Source: Rohdeia mirabilis
GTDB lineage: Bacteria; Planctomycetota; UBA1135; GCA-002686595
Reading direction: 5' to 3'
Length of the DNA: 64,000 nt
NCBI GenBank assembly: GCA_007750655.1
Contig: CP036290.1
Location: 3,782,001 to 3,846,000 of the forward strand
Shown one piece after another: positions 18,201 through 26,992 of this stretch (the stretch's first letter is position 1; each line of letters starts with the position of its first letter). A model generated the notes under the pieces. The model was not told the origin of the DNA. It searched no databases and saw only the letters and a list, made by a program, of their open reading frames with translations. The translations under genes and the position numbers were made by a program.

Positions 18201-18680
18201 GTCGGCTACTCCGAGAACATCGTCAAGAACGGTCGGATGGCCGGACAGCGCATGGCGCGCTTCGTGCTCGAGGACCTCAGTGGTGCTGTGGGCGTGACCG
18301 TCTTCCCGCGCACCTACGAAGAGGTCAAGGAACGCCTCGCCGACGACGCGGTGATCGTGTGCCAGGCGACCGTCGAGGACCGCGGCGAGGGCGTGGCCCT
18401 GGTCATGCGCGACACGAAGGACCTGATCGGTGCGCTCGACGACTTCCGCGGCGCGTTCGTCATCCGCCTCGACCCCACCGATCGCGAACGGCTTCCGGCC
18501 CTGAAGTCGGCCTTCGAGGCGCACCCCGGCGGCAACACGGTCTACCTGGACGTGGAAGGGCTCGACGGCGAGCGGCGGCAGGTGCGGGTCCTCGAGCTCG
18601 AGGTCGGGGTCGGTGCCCCGCTCGTCCGCAGCATCGAGCGGGTCCTGGGCCCCGGCCGCGCCAGCCTCGCGCGCCTCTGA
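15204..18680 (+). CDS. dnaE: DNA polymerase III alpha subunit
   Basis: This is the replicative polymerase catalytic subunit, 1158 residues, the normal DnaE1 length. The N-terminal PHP domain starts HLHVHSEYSLLDG (8-20). The polymerase active site shows GPGRGSAAGS (about 357-366) and PDIDIDF (398-404), which hold the nucleotide-binding and catalytic residues. Helix-hairpin-helix text is seen near GLGAIKGTGQRAVENIL, and the OB fold (EITIGGLVVGYSENIVKNG onwards) lies near residues 990-1070. The start is GTG 15204-15206, directly before the PHP domain. A long perfect inverted repeat begins 2 nt after the stop codon. Confidence 0.97.
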   Translation: MPAPDFVHLHVHSEYSLLDGANRISKLVDACVADGQPALALTDHGNLFGAIELYQKCKKKEITPIIGCEVYIATTSRHEKHHRERNPYSHLTLLARNEAGYRNLIELASKSYLEGYSVRPRIDFELLAEHADGLNCLSGCLSGRMNQMLRQDKQPIAEDLAIKMRDMFGPEHFWLELQRNGLSIQDRCNEGLIEIHKRTGIPLVATNDIHYLRHEDCRVQDTLLCINTGAKRDDEKRFKMDTDSLFFRTREEMASMFKDLPEALKATMDVAGQTDLEIEFGTYHVPVFQSDSGETPDELFDRLLEKGLIEKYGAENTKARERLEYEKRIIRELGFVSYFLIVWDLIAWARGNDIPVGPGRGSAAGSMVAFLLDITRVCPLEYDLLFERFLNAARVSMPDIDIDFCKEGRDAVIQYTRRKYGDDYVAQIVTFGTMASRTAIRDVGRVLDIPLRDIDRISKKIPTGPGAPPLKDALEADEDLQKLRAEMPELAELFDLSVELEGQVRHISTHAAGVVIADRPITHYVPLCTQGDDISTQWSAPQLEELGLLKMDYLGLRTLTILERALRNIVKQGGTRPDLENLPAGDPATYAMLMRGDTLGVFQLESDGMRKLLGRLRPDRFEDLIAVLALYRPGPLESGMDDMFIRRKHGEEEVVYPHDSLAEILGDTYGCIVYQEQVMLISNVLANFSLNEADNLRKAMGKKKPEIMEKFSAQFIEGAVSNGCAAEVARDTWDNIVKFGGYGFNKSHSTAYAVITYQTAYLKANHRTAFMAGNMSCEMQDSDKIKALIDDCKRNGIEILPPDLRHSTWEFEPERTPEGKDAIRFGLGAIKGTGQRAVENILAARAELEGDLDLFAICGAVDPAEVNKSTWEAVIKAGAFDFTGHDRGSVMAALENAMSEGAQAAKDRRSGQMSMFDAFGGDASGADDAAESTSTPSYDPAAAWTPQDALKAEREVLGLYLSGHPLEEHAGMISLLANTDTSRLGEFPSGTEITIGGLVVGYSENIVKNGRMAGQRMARFVLEDLSGAVGVTVFPRTYEEVKERLADDAVIVCQATVEDRGEGVALVMRDTKDLIGALDDFRGAFVIRLDPTDRERLPALKSAFEAHPGGNTVYLDVEGLDGERRQVRVLELEVGVGAPLVRSIERVLGPGRASLARL

Positions 18681-18682
18681 CC

Positions 18683-18855
18683 GGTCCTGGCCTCGCTCGT
18701 TGGTGACGGTCGGGGGCTGCTCCTGCCCCCCCCAGGGGGGATCTGGGCCCCGGGGCGCGGTCCGCCGACCGACCGGAGTCCGCCGGCCGGCCGCGAAACA
18801 CCCGCTGGCGGGCCCAGGAGCCCGATTTTCTTCACCAACGAGCGAGGCCAGGACC
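18683..18855. repeat. 173-bp palindromic element directly after dnaE
   Basis: The arms 18683-18706 and 18832-18855 are 24-nt perfect inverted repeats beginning GGTCCTGGCCTCGCTCGTTG. Partial complementarity continues inward through a C/G-tract region, with a T-rich ATTTTCTT block on one side only. The element starts 2 nt past the dnaE stop and shares no sequence with the other palindromes in the window. It may serve as the dnaE terminator or be a small mobile palindrome. The remaining 18856-18986 shows nothing else. Confidence 0.8.
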
Positions 18856-18986
18856 CCAGCGGGCCCCGCGGCGCGCGCCGAGCGGTGCCCCGGCCCCACC
18901 TGAGCGCCTCGCTCCGAGCCCGCGCGGCGAGCGGCGAGCGGTCACCCGGCCGCCACCGGTTCCGCCGGGGAGCAGCCAGCCCAAGG

Positions 18987-19015
18987 TTGCGCGGCCGCCC
19001 GGGCGCCCCTATCCT
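18987..19015 (+). promoter_or_regulatory. sigma-70-type promoter for rpmJ
   Basis: TTGCGC (18987-18992) and TATCCT (19010-19015) are separated by 17 nt. Transcription would begin near 19022, leaving about 44 nt of leader before the rpmJ ATG at 19066. The isolated position of rpmJ makes its own promoter necessary. Confidence 0.55.
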
Positions 19016-19065
19016 GCTCGGCCCGCTGTGGCCCCCACCCGGCCCCGGCCAGCCCCATCTCCGCC

Positions 19066-19215
19066 ATGAAAGTCGTCTCCTCCATCGGTTCGGCCAAGTT
19101 CCGCCACCCCGACTGCAAGGTCGTCCGCCGCAAGGGTCGGATCTACGTGATCAACAAGACCGACCCGCGCTTCAAGGCGCGTCAGGGCGGCGCGAAGAGC
19201 AAGAAGAAGCGCTGA
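19066..19215 (+). CDS. rpmJ: 50S ribosomal protein bL36, zinc-free type
   Basis: This 49-residue protein has the core [20 protein letters not shown] and ends DPRFKARQG plus the lysine-rich tail GAKSKKKR. The zinc-binding cysteines of the C+ form are gone; only C17 remains, so this is the C- form (the ykgO-like paralogue type). It lies alone between dnaE and the Mla operon, not in its usual place after secY/infA, where no bL36 is found. It has its own promoter-like sequence and a hairpin downstream at 19306-19340. Confidence 0.93.
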   Translation: MKVVSSIGSAKFRHPDCKVVRRKGRIYVINKTDPRFKARQGGAKSKKKR

Positions 19216-19305
19216 CCTGAGCCGTCGGGCGCGCCGATCGACGGCAGCTCGGACCCGCGGCAATTCCGGTCACCCCGCACTCCACACGGGAGCACCGGCT
19301 CGCGA

Positions 19306-19340
19306 GAACCCCGCGACCCTGAAGAAGGGTGGCGGGGTTC
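19306..19340 (+). terminator. stem-loop terminator candidate after rpmJ
   Basis: GAACCCCGC...ACCCT pairs with AGGGT...GCGGGGTTC around a short GAAGA loop, giving about 14 bp with one small interruption. It lies 90 nt past rpmJ and 127 nt before the Mla operon start. No T-tract follows, so its role as terminator is an inference. Confidence 0.5.
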
Positions 19341-19466
19341 CGTCGTGTGAGGGCCGCCCGTCCCAGCCCGCGTCACCCGACGCTCGGATGCCCGTCGCCG
19401 CGGCGCGGATGGCGTGGTCGCGGCCTAGACTCCCAGCTTCGGCCCGCTCCTGCGCGCGGCACGCAC

Positions 19467-20633
19467 ATGGCCGGCGAGACGACCGCACACACCACATCGC
19501 CCACGACCGAACGGGCGGACCCGGGCGACGAGCTGGTCGCCGAGCTCGCGGACGGCGTCCTGCACCTGTCGGGCAGCCTGTCCCTGGCCGGTGTCGCGCG
19601 ACACTGGAAACGCGTGCGCGAACTCGTCGCTGGGTCGAGCGGCCCGCTCGCGATCGACGTGGCCCGACTCGACTCGATCCAGGGCTCGGGTGCGGCGTTG
19701 GTCGTCGAACTCGCGCTCGAGCTCGAACGCGACGGGCGCGGAGGTGAGGTGCGCGGCGCCACCGGATCGGTGCACGCGCTACTCGGTCTGTACGCGCCGG
19801 ACGAGGCCGCTCCCCCGCCGCACGCGCACGAACTCCACGAGTCGTTCCTGGCCCAGGTCGGACGGCGCAGCATCGGCGTGACCACGGGTGTGTTCGAGGG
19901 GATCGTGTTCATCGGCGAACTCACGCGCGCGTGCGGCCGAACGATCCTGCGCCCCGCGACGTTCCCCCTCCGCGAGTGGGTCGTCCAGCTGTCGCGCACG
20001 GGGCCGGACGGCGTTGCGATCGTCGCCCTCGTGAACTTCCTCGTCGGCACCATCCTCGGCTTCCAGTCCGCGGTGCAGCTCGAGAACTACGGCGCCGAGA
20101 TCTTCGTCGCCAACCTCGTGGGGCTGTCGGTCGTGCGCGAACTCGGACCGCTGATGACGGCGATCCTGCTCGCCGGACGGTCGGGTGCCGCTTTCGCCGC
20201 CGAACTCGGAACGATGAAGGTCTCCGAGGAGGTCGACGCCCTGCGCACGCTAGGGCTGTCGCCGCACCGCTTCCTCGTGCTCCCGCGCGTCGCCGCTCTC
20301 GTCGTGACGATGCCGCTCCTGACGATCATCGCCAACGCGATGGGCATCCTCGGCGGCCTCGCGATCGGGTGCGGTGCGATGGGCATCACGCTGAACGCGT
20401 ACTGGCAACAGACCGCCAGCTCGATCGAGACCTCCGACGTCCTGACCGGTCTCGCGAAGGCCGTCGCGTTCGGCGCGATCGTCGGCGTGATCGCCTGCCA
20501 CCGCGGCCTGTCCACGCGCGGCGGAGCGGAAGGCGTCGGCCGCTCCACCACCGCCGCCGTCGTCACCGTGCTGTTCGCCCTGATCATCGCCGACGCGATC
20601 TTCACCTACCTCTTCACCCTCTTCGGACTGTGA
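19467..20633 (+). CDS. mlaE: STAS-domain/MlaE-type ABC permease
   Basis: This 388-residue inner-membrane permease belongs to a lipid ABC transporter. Residues about 25-110 form a STAS-like domain (LDSIQGSGAALVVELALEL) fused to the N-terminus; in Escherichia coli the STAS protein MlaB is separate. The MlaE domain follows, with hydrophobic segments and the signature ELGPLMTAILLAGRSGAAFAAELGTMKV. ATG 19467 is the first start giving an intact STAS domain. Its stop overlaps the GTG start of the next gene by GTGA (20630-20633), so the two are translationally coupled. It opens a four-gene operon for phospholipid trafficking. Confidence 0.92.
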   Translation: MAGETTAHTTSPTTERADPGDELVAELADGVLHLSGSLSLAGVARHWKRVRELVAGSSGPLAIDVARLDSIQGSGAALVVELALELERDGRGGEVRGATGSVHALLGLYAPDEAAPPPHAHELHESFLAQVGRRSIGVTTGVFEGIVFIGELTRACGRTILRPATFPLREWVVQLSRTGPDGVAIVALVNFLVGTILGFQSAVQLENYGAEIFVANLVGLSVVRELGPLMTAILLAGRSGAAFAAELGTMKVSEEVDALRTLGLSPHRFLVLPRVAALVVTMPLLTIIANAMGILGGLAIGCGAMGITLNAYWQQTASSIETSDVLTGLAKAVAFGAIVGVIACHRGLSTRGGAEGVGRSTTAAVVTVLFALIIADAIFTYLFTLFGL

Positions 20634-21385
20634 GTCGGGTCGTCGTCGAAGCGCGTGGCCTGACCGTGGGCTGGAGCGGCGAGCCACTGCTCGAGAAGCT
20701 CGACTTCGAGGTCGCGAGCGGCGACGTCTTCGCGATCCTCGGCGGCAGCGGCACGGGCAAGTCGACGCTGCTGCGCCACCTCATCGGGCTCGAAGCGCCG
20801 CTGGGCGGAACGATCGAGGTGAACGGTGAACCGCCCTCGCTCGTCGGGCGGCCGCGGCACGGTGTCCTCTTCCAGTCCGGCGCACTGTTCGGCTCGATGA
20901 GCCTGCTCGAGAACGTGGTCCTGCCGCTGCGCCACTGGACCGACGTGCGCGAACCCGAGCGGCGCGAGATCGCCGCGGCGAAGCTGCGGTTGGTCGGGCT
21001 GGGTGGTTTCGAGCACTACATGCCGGCCGAGATCTCGGGCGGGATGAAGAAGCGCGCCGGCATCGCCCGCGCGCTGGCCCTGGATCCCGAGCTGCTCTTC
21101 CTCGACGAACCGTCCGCGGGTCTGGATCCTGTGACGTCCTCCCACCTGGACGACCTGATCCTGTCGCTCAACCAGAATCTCGGGGTGACGATCGTGATCG
21201 TGACCCACGAATTGCACAGCATCTTCCAAGTCGTGAGTCGCTGCATCCTCCTCCACCGCGAACGGCGCGGGATCATCGCCACGGGTGATCCGCGCGAGCT
21301 CGCTCGAACCAGTACCGATGTGCGCGTGCGCGAGTTCTTCCGCAGCGCGGACGCAGCCGGCCGGCACGCGGGGAACGCGCAATGA
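20630..21385 (+). CDS. mlaF: MlaF-type ABC transporter ATP-binding protein
   Basis: This 251-residue ATPase has Walker A GGSGTGKST (38-46), Q-loop FQSGALFGS, signature ISGGMKKRAGIARA, Walker B LLFLDEPSAGLDP and H-loop VTHEL. The QSGALF and SGGMKKR motifs are typical of the MlaF/Ttg2A subfamily that powers MlaE. The GTG start overlaps the mlaE stop, and its TGA overlaps the ATG of mlaD (ATGA at 21382-21385), so subunits should be made in fixed proportion. Confidence 0.95.
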   Translation: MSRVVVEARGLTVGWSGEPLLEKLDFEVASGDVFAILGGSGTGKSTLLRHLIGLEAPLGGTIEVNGEPPSLVGRPRHGVLFQSGALFGSMSLLENVVLPLRHWTDVREPERREIAAAKLRLVGLGGFEHYMPAEISGGMKKRAGIARALALDPELLFLDEPSAGLDPVTSSHLDDLILSLNQNLGVTIVIVTHELHSIFQVVSRCILLHRERRGIIATGDPRELARTSTDVRVREFFRSADAAGRHAGNAQ

Positions 21386-22444
21386 CAGCACAGGGCGAGA
21401 ACTGGAAGGTCGGACTGTTCGTGGTCGGCGTGCTCGTGGCCGGGGTCGCGGGCCTGGTCGCCCTGGGCGCACGCGGACTGTCGCGCGACACCGTCGAACT
21501 GGTCGCCTTCTTCGACGAGTCGATCGAAGGCCTCAGCGTGGGCACGCCGGTCAAGTTCCGCGGCGTCACCGTCGGTCAGGTCGGCGACATCGCGTTCGCG
21601 CCGGACCGCCGCCACGTCCAGGTCTCGATCAATGCCTACACCGACGTGATCAGCGGCTTCGGGCTCGAGGAGGACGCGTCGATCACGAGTGCGAGTCGCC
21701 AACTCGAGGACGACGGCATTCGTCTGCGCATCGTCCGCAGTGCCCTGACCGGCTTCACCTATCTCGAGGCCGACGTGTTCGACGGCGAGATCCGCGCGGT
21801 GCAGGAGCTGCCGTTCCCCAAACCGTTCAACTACGTCCCCACCGAGCCGTCGACCCTGAAGTCGCTGGAGGAGGATCTCTCGTCGAGCCTGGCCGAGATG
21901 CCCAAGTTGATGCGCGCCGCGCTGCGCGTGGTGAACGAACTCTCGGCGACGCTCGACGAGTTGAACGTGGCCGAGACCTCGGCCCGCTTCAACGCCGTCC
22001 TCGCGCGCGCGGAGACCAAGCTCGGCGAGCTCGACGTGGCGTCGATCGAAGCACTGGTCCGGGAACTGCGCGGGATCGCCGCGGCCGTGGACCGCGAGGC
22101 CCTTGCGCGGGCGTCGGGCGGCCTCGACGACGTGGTCACCTCGGCCGGTCGGCTGGTCGAGCGCCTCGAGGACGAGACCGCGAAGCTCGGCCCGGCGATC
22201 GACGCCACGCGCGGCGCGGCCGACGCCTTGACCGGCGAACTGGCTGCGGCCGAGCTCGGCGCCACGGCCACGTCGTTGCGCGAAGCCGCGGCCGCGCTCG
22301 AACTCCTGGCTCTGACCGGCGCGCGCACCGGCGAGCGCGCGGCCCCGGCGCTGCGCGAGCTGGAACGCGCGCTCGGCGCCATCACCGCTCTCGCCCAACG
22401 CCTCGAGCGCGAACCCAGCTCCGTCCTCTTCGGAAGTCAGATCG

Positions 22445-22455
<11 letters not shown>
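21382..22455 (+). CDS. mlaD: MlaD-domain (MCE) lipid-binding protein
   Basis: This 357-residue protein has one N-terminal membrane anchor (about 10-30) and a single MCE domain (about 35-120) with GTPVKFRGVTVGQVGDI. The long C-terminal part (150-350) is helical and coiled-coil-like with heptad leucines, longer than in E. coli MlaD (183 residues) and closer to single-MCE proteins that build a periplasmic tube or needle. Its start overlaps mlaF, and its end overlaps the lipoprotein gene by 11 nt. Confidence 0.92.
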
Positions 22456-23011
<556 letters not shown>

Positions 23012-23449
23012 GTTCGGGGTGAGGTCTGGCGGCGGCGGGCAGCGGGCGGCACGAGGCTCGCGCACGGTCGCGCACGAGATCGAAGCCGACGTCCCCAGCG
23101 CTCGCCGTACCGCCTCGCGGGTGCCGTCGCGCACGCATCCTCCCAGCGGCACGCGCCCGCCCGAAGGAGCGCGACGCCAGGGGCACGTCGATCACCGGCG
23201 CCGCTGGCGGGCGCGCCGACCTGAGTGCTCCTTGGGGTTCGCGCCCGCGCACCCGGGATGGGACCGAGCGCCTCGGATCCTGCGGTCGCCTGACGCCGCG
23301 AGCGTCGATTTCGCGGCCCAGTGACCGGCAGCCGAGCGAGCCGCTGCTTCGGATCGGCCCCGTTCCCGCGCGGTCGGCGCACAGCTCCCCGCCCGCCCGA
23401 GCGCTGGCCGTTCCAGGAGTGTCGAGCGACGACCGGCCGCGCTTCGCGC
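23012..23449. other. intergenic region between convergent genes, no gene recognised
   Basis: This 438-nt region lies between the plus-strand lipoprotein gene and the minus-strand adk. Several frames are open, as expected at this GC content, but none shows a recognisable motif, start context or hydrophobic segment. I see no long inverted repeat. Terminators from both sides should lie here but are not obvious. Confidence 0.5.
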
Positions 23450-24028
23450 TCAGCTTCCGATGGCCGCCGCGATCCGCGCCTCGACGTCGGCCGGGGCTCC
23501 GATGCCGTCGATGCGGTGGATCGGAACACCGATACCTTCGTAGTAGCCGAGGCAGGGCTCGCTCTGCTCGCGGTAGGTCGTGATGCGATCTTCGATCACC
23601 GCCGGATCGGCGTCGTCGGGGCGGCCCTGATCGGCGGCGCGCTTGGCCAGACGGCGGCGCAGTTCGTCCTCGTCCACGTCGAGCACGACGATGCCCGTCA
23701 GCGACTGTCCATCGCGCGCGAGCAGGGCGTCGAGGAACTTCGACTGCGGCACGTTGCGCGGAAAGCCGTCGAGCAACGCGCCGACCGCGGCGTCGTCCTC
23801 CTTCAGCCGCTCCTCGACCATGCGGTTGGTCACGTCGTCCGGTACGAGCGTCCCCGCCGCGAGGAGCGCCTGCACCTCGAGCCCGAGCGGCGTGCCCTGC
23901 TTGAGGTGCGCGCGGAACATGTCACCAGTGGAGACGTGCGGGACCTCGAGAAGCGCGGCGAGCGCCGTGGCCTGGGTGCCCTTGCCGGCGCCGGGCGGAC
24001 CGAAGATGAGGAAGTAGCTGGGTGCCAT
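23450..24028 (-). CDS. adk: adenylate kinase, short type
   Basis: This enzyme interconverts 2 ADP with ATP and AMP. The 192 residues show the P-loop GPPGAGKGTQA (10-20), AMP-binding STGDMFRAHL, LLDGFPRN, and the catalytic region around RRRLAKRAADQGRPDD. The LID is short and lacks the four-cysteine zinc insert, placing it in the short-form group. The start is ATG 24026-24028, preceded by CCAGAACC, a start context shared with other genes here. adk normally follows secY; here it has moved to the far end of the alpha operon, after rplQ. Confidence 0.96.
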   Translation of the reverse strand: MAPSYFLIFGPPGAGKGTQATALAALLEVPHVSTGDMFRAHLKQGTPLGLEVQALLAAGTLVPDDVTNRMVEERLKEDDAAVGALLDGFPRNVPQSKFLDALLARDGQSLTGIVVLDVDEDELRRRLAKRAADQGRPDDADPAVIEDRITTYREQSEPCLGYYEGIGVPIHRIDGIGAPADVEARIAAAIGS

Positions 24029-24394
24029 GGTTCTGGAGCGACGGGGTGCGGGGAGGCTTGGACGGGGAGGCTCGAGGGAGTCCGGCGCGCGGGCGGACCG
24101 GGCGGTGTTCGACCGATGGAGGCGTGGCGCCCAGGGCGTGGCGGGCGGCGCTGGTCGACGCGGCCCGCGTTCGGGCGGTTGGCATTCGGACGGCAGACGG
24201 TCGGGCGGTGCGCGAAGCAGTATCGCTCGGGCGGGGGCTGCCCGGGCACCGAACCCGAGCGCGCGGTCCGTCGAATCGGCGAGTCCGCTCCGTGAACGCT
24301 TCGAGCCCACCCCGCCGACGCCCGAAGAGGGCTCGCAGGGTGGGCTCGAAGGAGGACGCCGTGAAGCGCAACGCCCGAACGGCCGTCGCGGCCG
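24029..24394. other. 366-nt gap between rplQ and adk
   Basis: Apart from the two-tier stem-loop at 24300-24350 nothing recognisable lies here. A GATACT box on the minus strand near 24218-24223 could be part of an adk promoter, but a -35 element is not clear. No coding frame is convincing. Confidence 0.45.
24300..24350 (-). terminator. two-tier stem-loop after rplQ
   Basis: Positions 24300-24312 and 24338-24350 pair perfectly over 13 bp (TTCGAGCCCACCC with its complement). The loop contains a second stem, GCCC-GAAGA-GGGC (24320-24332). It starts 45 nt past the rplQ stop on the minus strand and is the likely end signal of the ribosomal protein transcript. Confidence 0.6.
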
Positions 24395-24811
24395 TCAGGC
24401 CTTGGCTTCGACGGTCTCCGCCGACTCCTCGACGGGCGAATCCTCTTCGACCGTGCGCTCGACCAGCTCGATGATGGCGCGCTGACCGTTGTCGCCGAGG
24501 CGCGGCTTCGCGAGCTTCAGGATGCGGGTGTACCCACCCGGACGCTCCTTGAAGCGCGGACCGAGCACTTCCATCAGCTTCGCCGTGGCGTCCTCGTTGC
24601 GCAGACGCGCGAAGACCTGGCGGCGGTGGTGCAGCGACGGATCCTTGGCGAGCGTGATGAGCTTCTCCACGAAGGGACGAAGGTTCTTCGCCTTCTGAAC
24701 CGTGGTGATGATGCGTTCGTGCTCGATGAGCGACGACGCCATGTTGCGCGTCATCGCGATGCGGTGGCTCGTCGTCCGACCGAGCTTCTTGCCGGCTACC
24801 TTGTGTCGCAT
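24395..24811 (-). CDS. rplQ: 50S ribosomal protein bL17
   Basis: This 138-residue protein lines the exit-tunnel side of the large subunit. The N-terminal MRHKVAGKKLGRTTSHRIAMTR and the central IITTVQKAKNLRPFVEKLITLAK are diagnostic. An acidic tail (VERTVEEDSPVEESAETVEAKA) extends beyond the usual ~120 residues. It follows rpoA after an unusually long 275-nt spacer and is the last gene of the alpha operon. The start is preceded by CCCCAGCC, with no Shine-Dalgarno. Confidence 0.97.
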   Translation of the reverse strand: MRHKVAGKKLGRTTSHRIAMTRNMASSLIEHERIITTVQKAKNLRPFVEKLITLAKDPSLHHRRQVFARLRNEDATAKLMEVLGPRFKERPGGYTRILKLAKPRLGDNGQRAIIELVERTVEEDSPVEESAETVEAKA

Positions 24812-25086
24812 GGCTGGGGCAGGACTTGGGACCCGTCGTCGAAGTGAAGCCTTCGAGGCGAGGGGCGCCGTTCCTGGTCGTGCTGGAGTTCGTCTGGAGG
24901 GAGGCCGACCGAAGGTGGCTTCCCGGAGAGTGACCGCTCGTCATCGAGGGCCGTTGGTCGACCGCCGTCGGTCGTGGGTGGTTGGTGGTCGCTGTGGAAG
25001 CTCGCGCGGGAGCGAGACCGCCGCGAGGGACGCGCTCGCCGACCGCCGCCCACCACCCGAAGGCAGGGACAGCGTCGGCCCAGGCG

Positions 25087-26085
25087 TCACTCGTCGTCGT
25101 CTTCCATGCCGAGCTCGAGTCCGAGCTCGGCCAGCTTGTTCTTGATCTCGGTCAGGCTGGTGCGCCCGAGGTTCTTCAGTTTGATGACCTCGGCTTCCGG
25201 CATGGTGACGAGCTGACGGACCGAGGTGATCTCGGCGCCGTCCAGGCAGTTGCGCGCGCGCACCGAGAGCTCGAGCTCGTCGAGGCTCAGGTCCATGCGC
25301 TTGTTCAGCTCGTCGACCTCGCGGTTCTTGTGGTGCAGGTCCGAGTTGGACGGATCGTCGGGGATCGACGACTCGCCGAGCTCGGGCTCGAACATCACGA
25401 AGGGGTTGAGGTGCTTGCGGTAGATCTTGGCGGCCTCGGTCAGCGCCATCTCGGGCGAGACGGTGCCGTCGGTCCAGATCTCCATCACGAGCCGGTCGTA
25501 GTTCGTGAACTTGCCGACGCGGGTGGCCTCGACGGCGAAACGCACACGGTGGACGGGCGAGTAGACCGAGTCCACGGCGATCGTCCCGATGGACGCGCCC
25601 TCGACGCGGTTCTCCTCGGCGGGGACATAGCCCCGACCCTTCTTCACCTGCATCTCGATGTTGAGTTCGCGATCGAGCGTCAGGTTGGCGATGTGCAGGT
25701 CCTTGTTGATGACCGTCGCGTCGCCTTCGCACTGCACGTCGGCACCGGTGACCGGGCCCTTGCCGCTCTTGAGGATGCGGCAGGTGATCTCACCGTCGCC
25801 AGGCATCCGGATGCGCAGGCGCTTGAGGTTCATGATGATGTCGGTCACGTCCTCGTAGACGCCCTCGAGCGAGTCGAACTCGTGCTCGGAGCCCTCGACG
25901 AAGACGCTCGTGACGGCCGTGCCCTCGATCGAGGACAGCAGCGCGCGACGCAGGCCGTTGCCGATCGTGTTGCCGAAACCGCGTTCGAACGGCTCGACGA
26001 CGAAGCGGCCGTACTGACCGGTAAGTGATTCGCGATCGGGCTGCACCTTGCTCGGCAGCTCGAAGTTGCGCCAACGGATCCTCAT
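25087..26085 (-). CDS. rpoA: RNA polymerase alpha subunit
   Basis: The 332 residues begin MRIRWRNFELPSKVQPDRES. The N-terminal dimerisation and assembly domain contains ERGFGNTIGNGLRRALLSSI, and the C-terminal domain with its helix-hairpin-helix is visible as LDGAEITSVRQLVTMPEAEVIKLKNLGRTSLTEIKNKL, which binds UP elements and activators. The acidic end is MEDDDE. It lies between rpsD and rplQ as in the standard alpha operon. The 193-nt spacer from rpsD contains an 11-bp stem-loop (26243-26272). Confidence 0.98.
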   Translation of the reverse strand: MRIRWRNFELPSKVQPDRESLTGQYGRFVVEPFERGFGNTIGNGLRRALLSSIEGTAVTSVFVEGSEHEFDSLEGVYEDVTDIIMNLKRLRIRMPGDGEITCRILKSGKGPVTGADVQCEGDATVINKDLHIANLTLDRELNIEMQVKKGRGYVPAEENRVEGASIGTIAVDSVYSPVHRVRFAVEATRVGKFTNYDRLVMEIWTDGTVSPEMALTEAAKIYRKHLNPFVMFEPELGESSIPDDPSNSDLHHKNREVDELNKRMDLSLDELELSVRARNCLDGAEITSVRQLVTMPEAEVIKLKNLGRTSLTEIKNKLAELGLELGMEDDDE

Positions 26086-26242
26086 TTTCGTCTTTCTGGA
26101 AGGGCCAGGCGCCGTGGAACGGGGCGCGTGGCGAATGGTCGTGCTGGGAAGGGACGAAGGGCGGCGCGCTGGTCGCAGATCTCCGCCCGCGAGGGGCGCG
26201 CGGACCGCAGGACGTGCGGACCACTGAAGGCGATCAGGGCGC

Positions 26243-26272
26243 CGAGCGGTGGGAGCCGTCCCCCACCGCTCG
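26243..26272 (-). promoter_or_regulatory. stem-loop between rpsD and rpoA
   Basis: CGAGCGGTGGG (26243-26253) pairs perfectly with CCCACCGCTCG (26262-26272) around an 8-nt loop. It begins 6 nt past the rpsD stop on the transcribed strand. A partial terminator or an RNA-processing site separating ribosomal protein from polymerase expression is a reasonable guess. Confidence 0.55.
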
Positions 26273-26278
26273 CGAGGA

Positions 26279-26908
26279 TCAGCGCGAGCAGAGCTCGATG
26301 ATCATCTGAAGCTGGATCGGGTGCGTGAAGTGCTCGCGGGTCGGGAGCGAGCTCACGGTCAGCGACGGCGCGGTGCGGTCGACGCTGATCCAGTCCGGGA
26401 CCGTCTGGGAGCGGTTGAACTCCAGGGCCTCGGTCACCACCTTGCGTGTCTTGTCGTTGTCGCGGAGCGTGATCACGTCACCCGGCCGGAGCTGGAAGGA
26501 CGCGATGTCCACGCGCCGTCCGTTGACCTTGAAGTGTCCGTGGTTGACCAGGTGACGGGCGTGGGTGCGCGAGAGCGCGAGACCACCGCTGATCACCACC
26601 GAGTCGAGGCGACGCTCGAGAAGCTGCACGAGCACGTCGCCCGTGTTGCCCTGACGGCGCTCGGCCTCGGAGAAGTAGTTGCGGAACTGCTTCTCGGTGA
26701 TGTTGCCGTAGATGCGCTTGAGCTTCTGCTTCTCACGCAGGCGCAGACCGTAGTCCGTCGCCTTGCTGCGGCGCTGGGCGTGTTGGCCCGGCGGGTAGTT
26801 GCGCTTCTGCACGGCGCATTTGTCCGAGAAGCAGCGCTGTCCCTTGAGGAACAGCTGCATGCCTTCACGGCGACAGAGTTTGCAAACGGGTCCGGTGTAA
26901 CGCGACAT
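26279..26908 (-). CDS. rpsD: 30S ribosomal protein uS4
   Basis: The 209-residue 16S-rRNA-binding assembly protein begins MSRYTGPVCKLCRREG. It carries a CxxC...CxxxxxC pattern (C9, C12, C26, C31), so this is the zinc-binding form. The S4 RNA-binding domain lies at about 98-160 (LERRLDSVVISGGLALSRTHARHLVNHGHF). It is followed by a stem-loop 6 nt past the stop. In many bacteria S4 represses the alpha operon through the leader upstream of rpsM; I did not find an obvious pseudoknot here. Confidence 0.98.
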   Translation of the reverse strand: MSRYTGPVCKLCRREGMQLFLKGQRCFSDKCAVQKRNYPPGQHAQRRSKATDYGLRLREKQKLKRIYGNITEKQFRNYFSEAERRQGNTGDVLVQLLERRLDSVVISGGLALSRTHARHLVNHGHFKVNGRRVDIASFQLRPGDVITLRDNDKTRKVVTEALEFNRSQTVPDWISVDRTAPSLTVSSLPTREHFTHPIQLQMIIELCSR

Positions 26909-26992
26909 CGTGGCTGAGGGCGGCGGTTCGGTGGTCGGCTGGGCGTCGGCGGAAGTGTCGTCACGACACGTCCGAGTTCGAGCGCTTCTGGA

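Noticed and set aside
12582..18899. Long minus-strand frames opposite the FG-GAP gene, the carbamoyltransferase and dnaE
   Set aside because: They are shadows of clearly coding plus-strand genes; translations are low-complexity.
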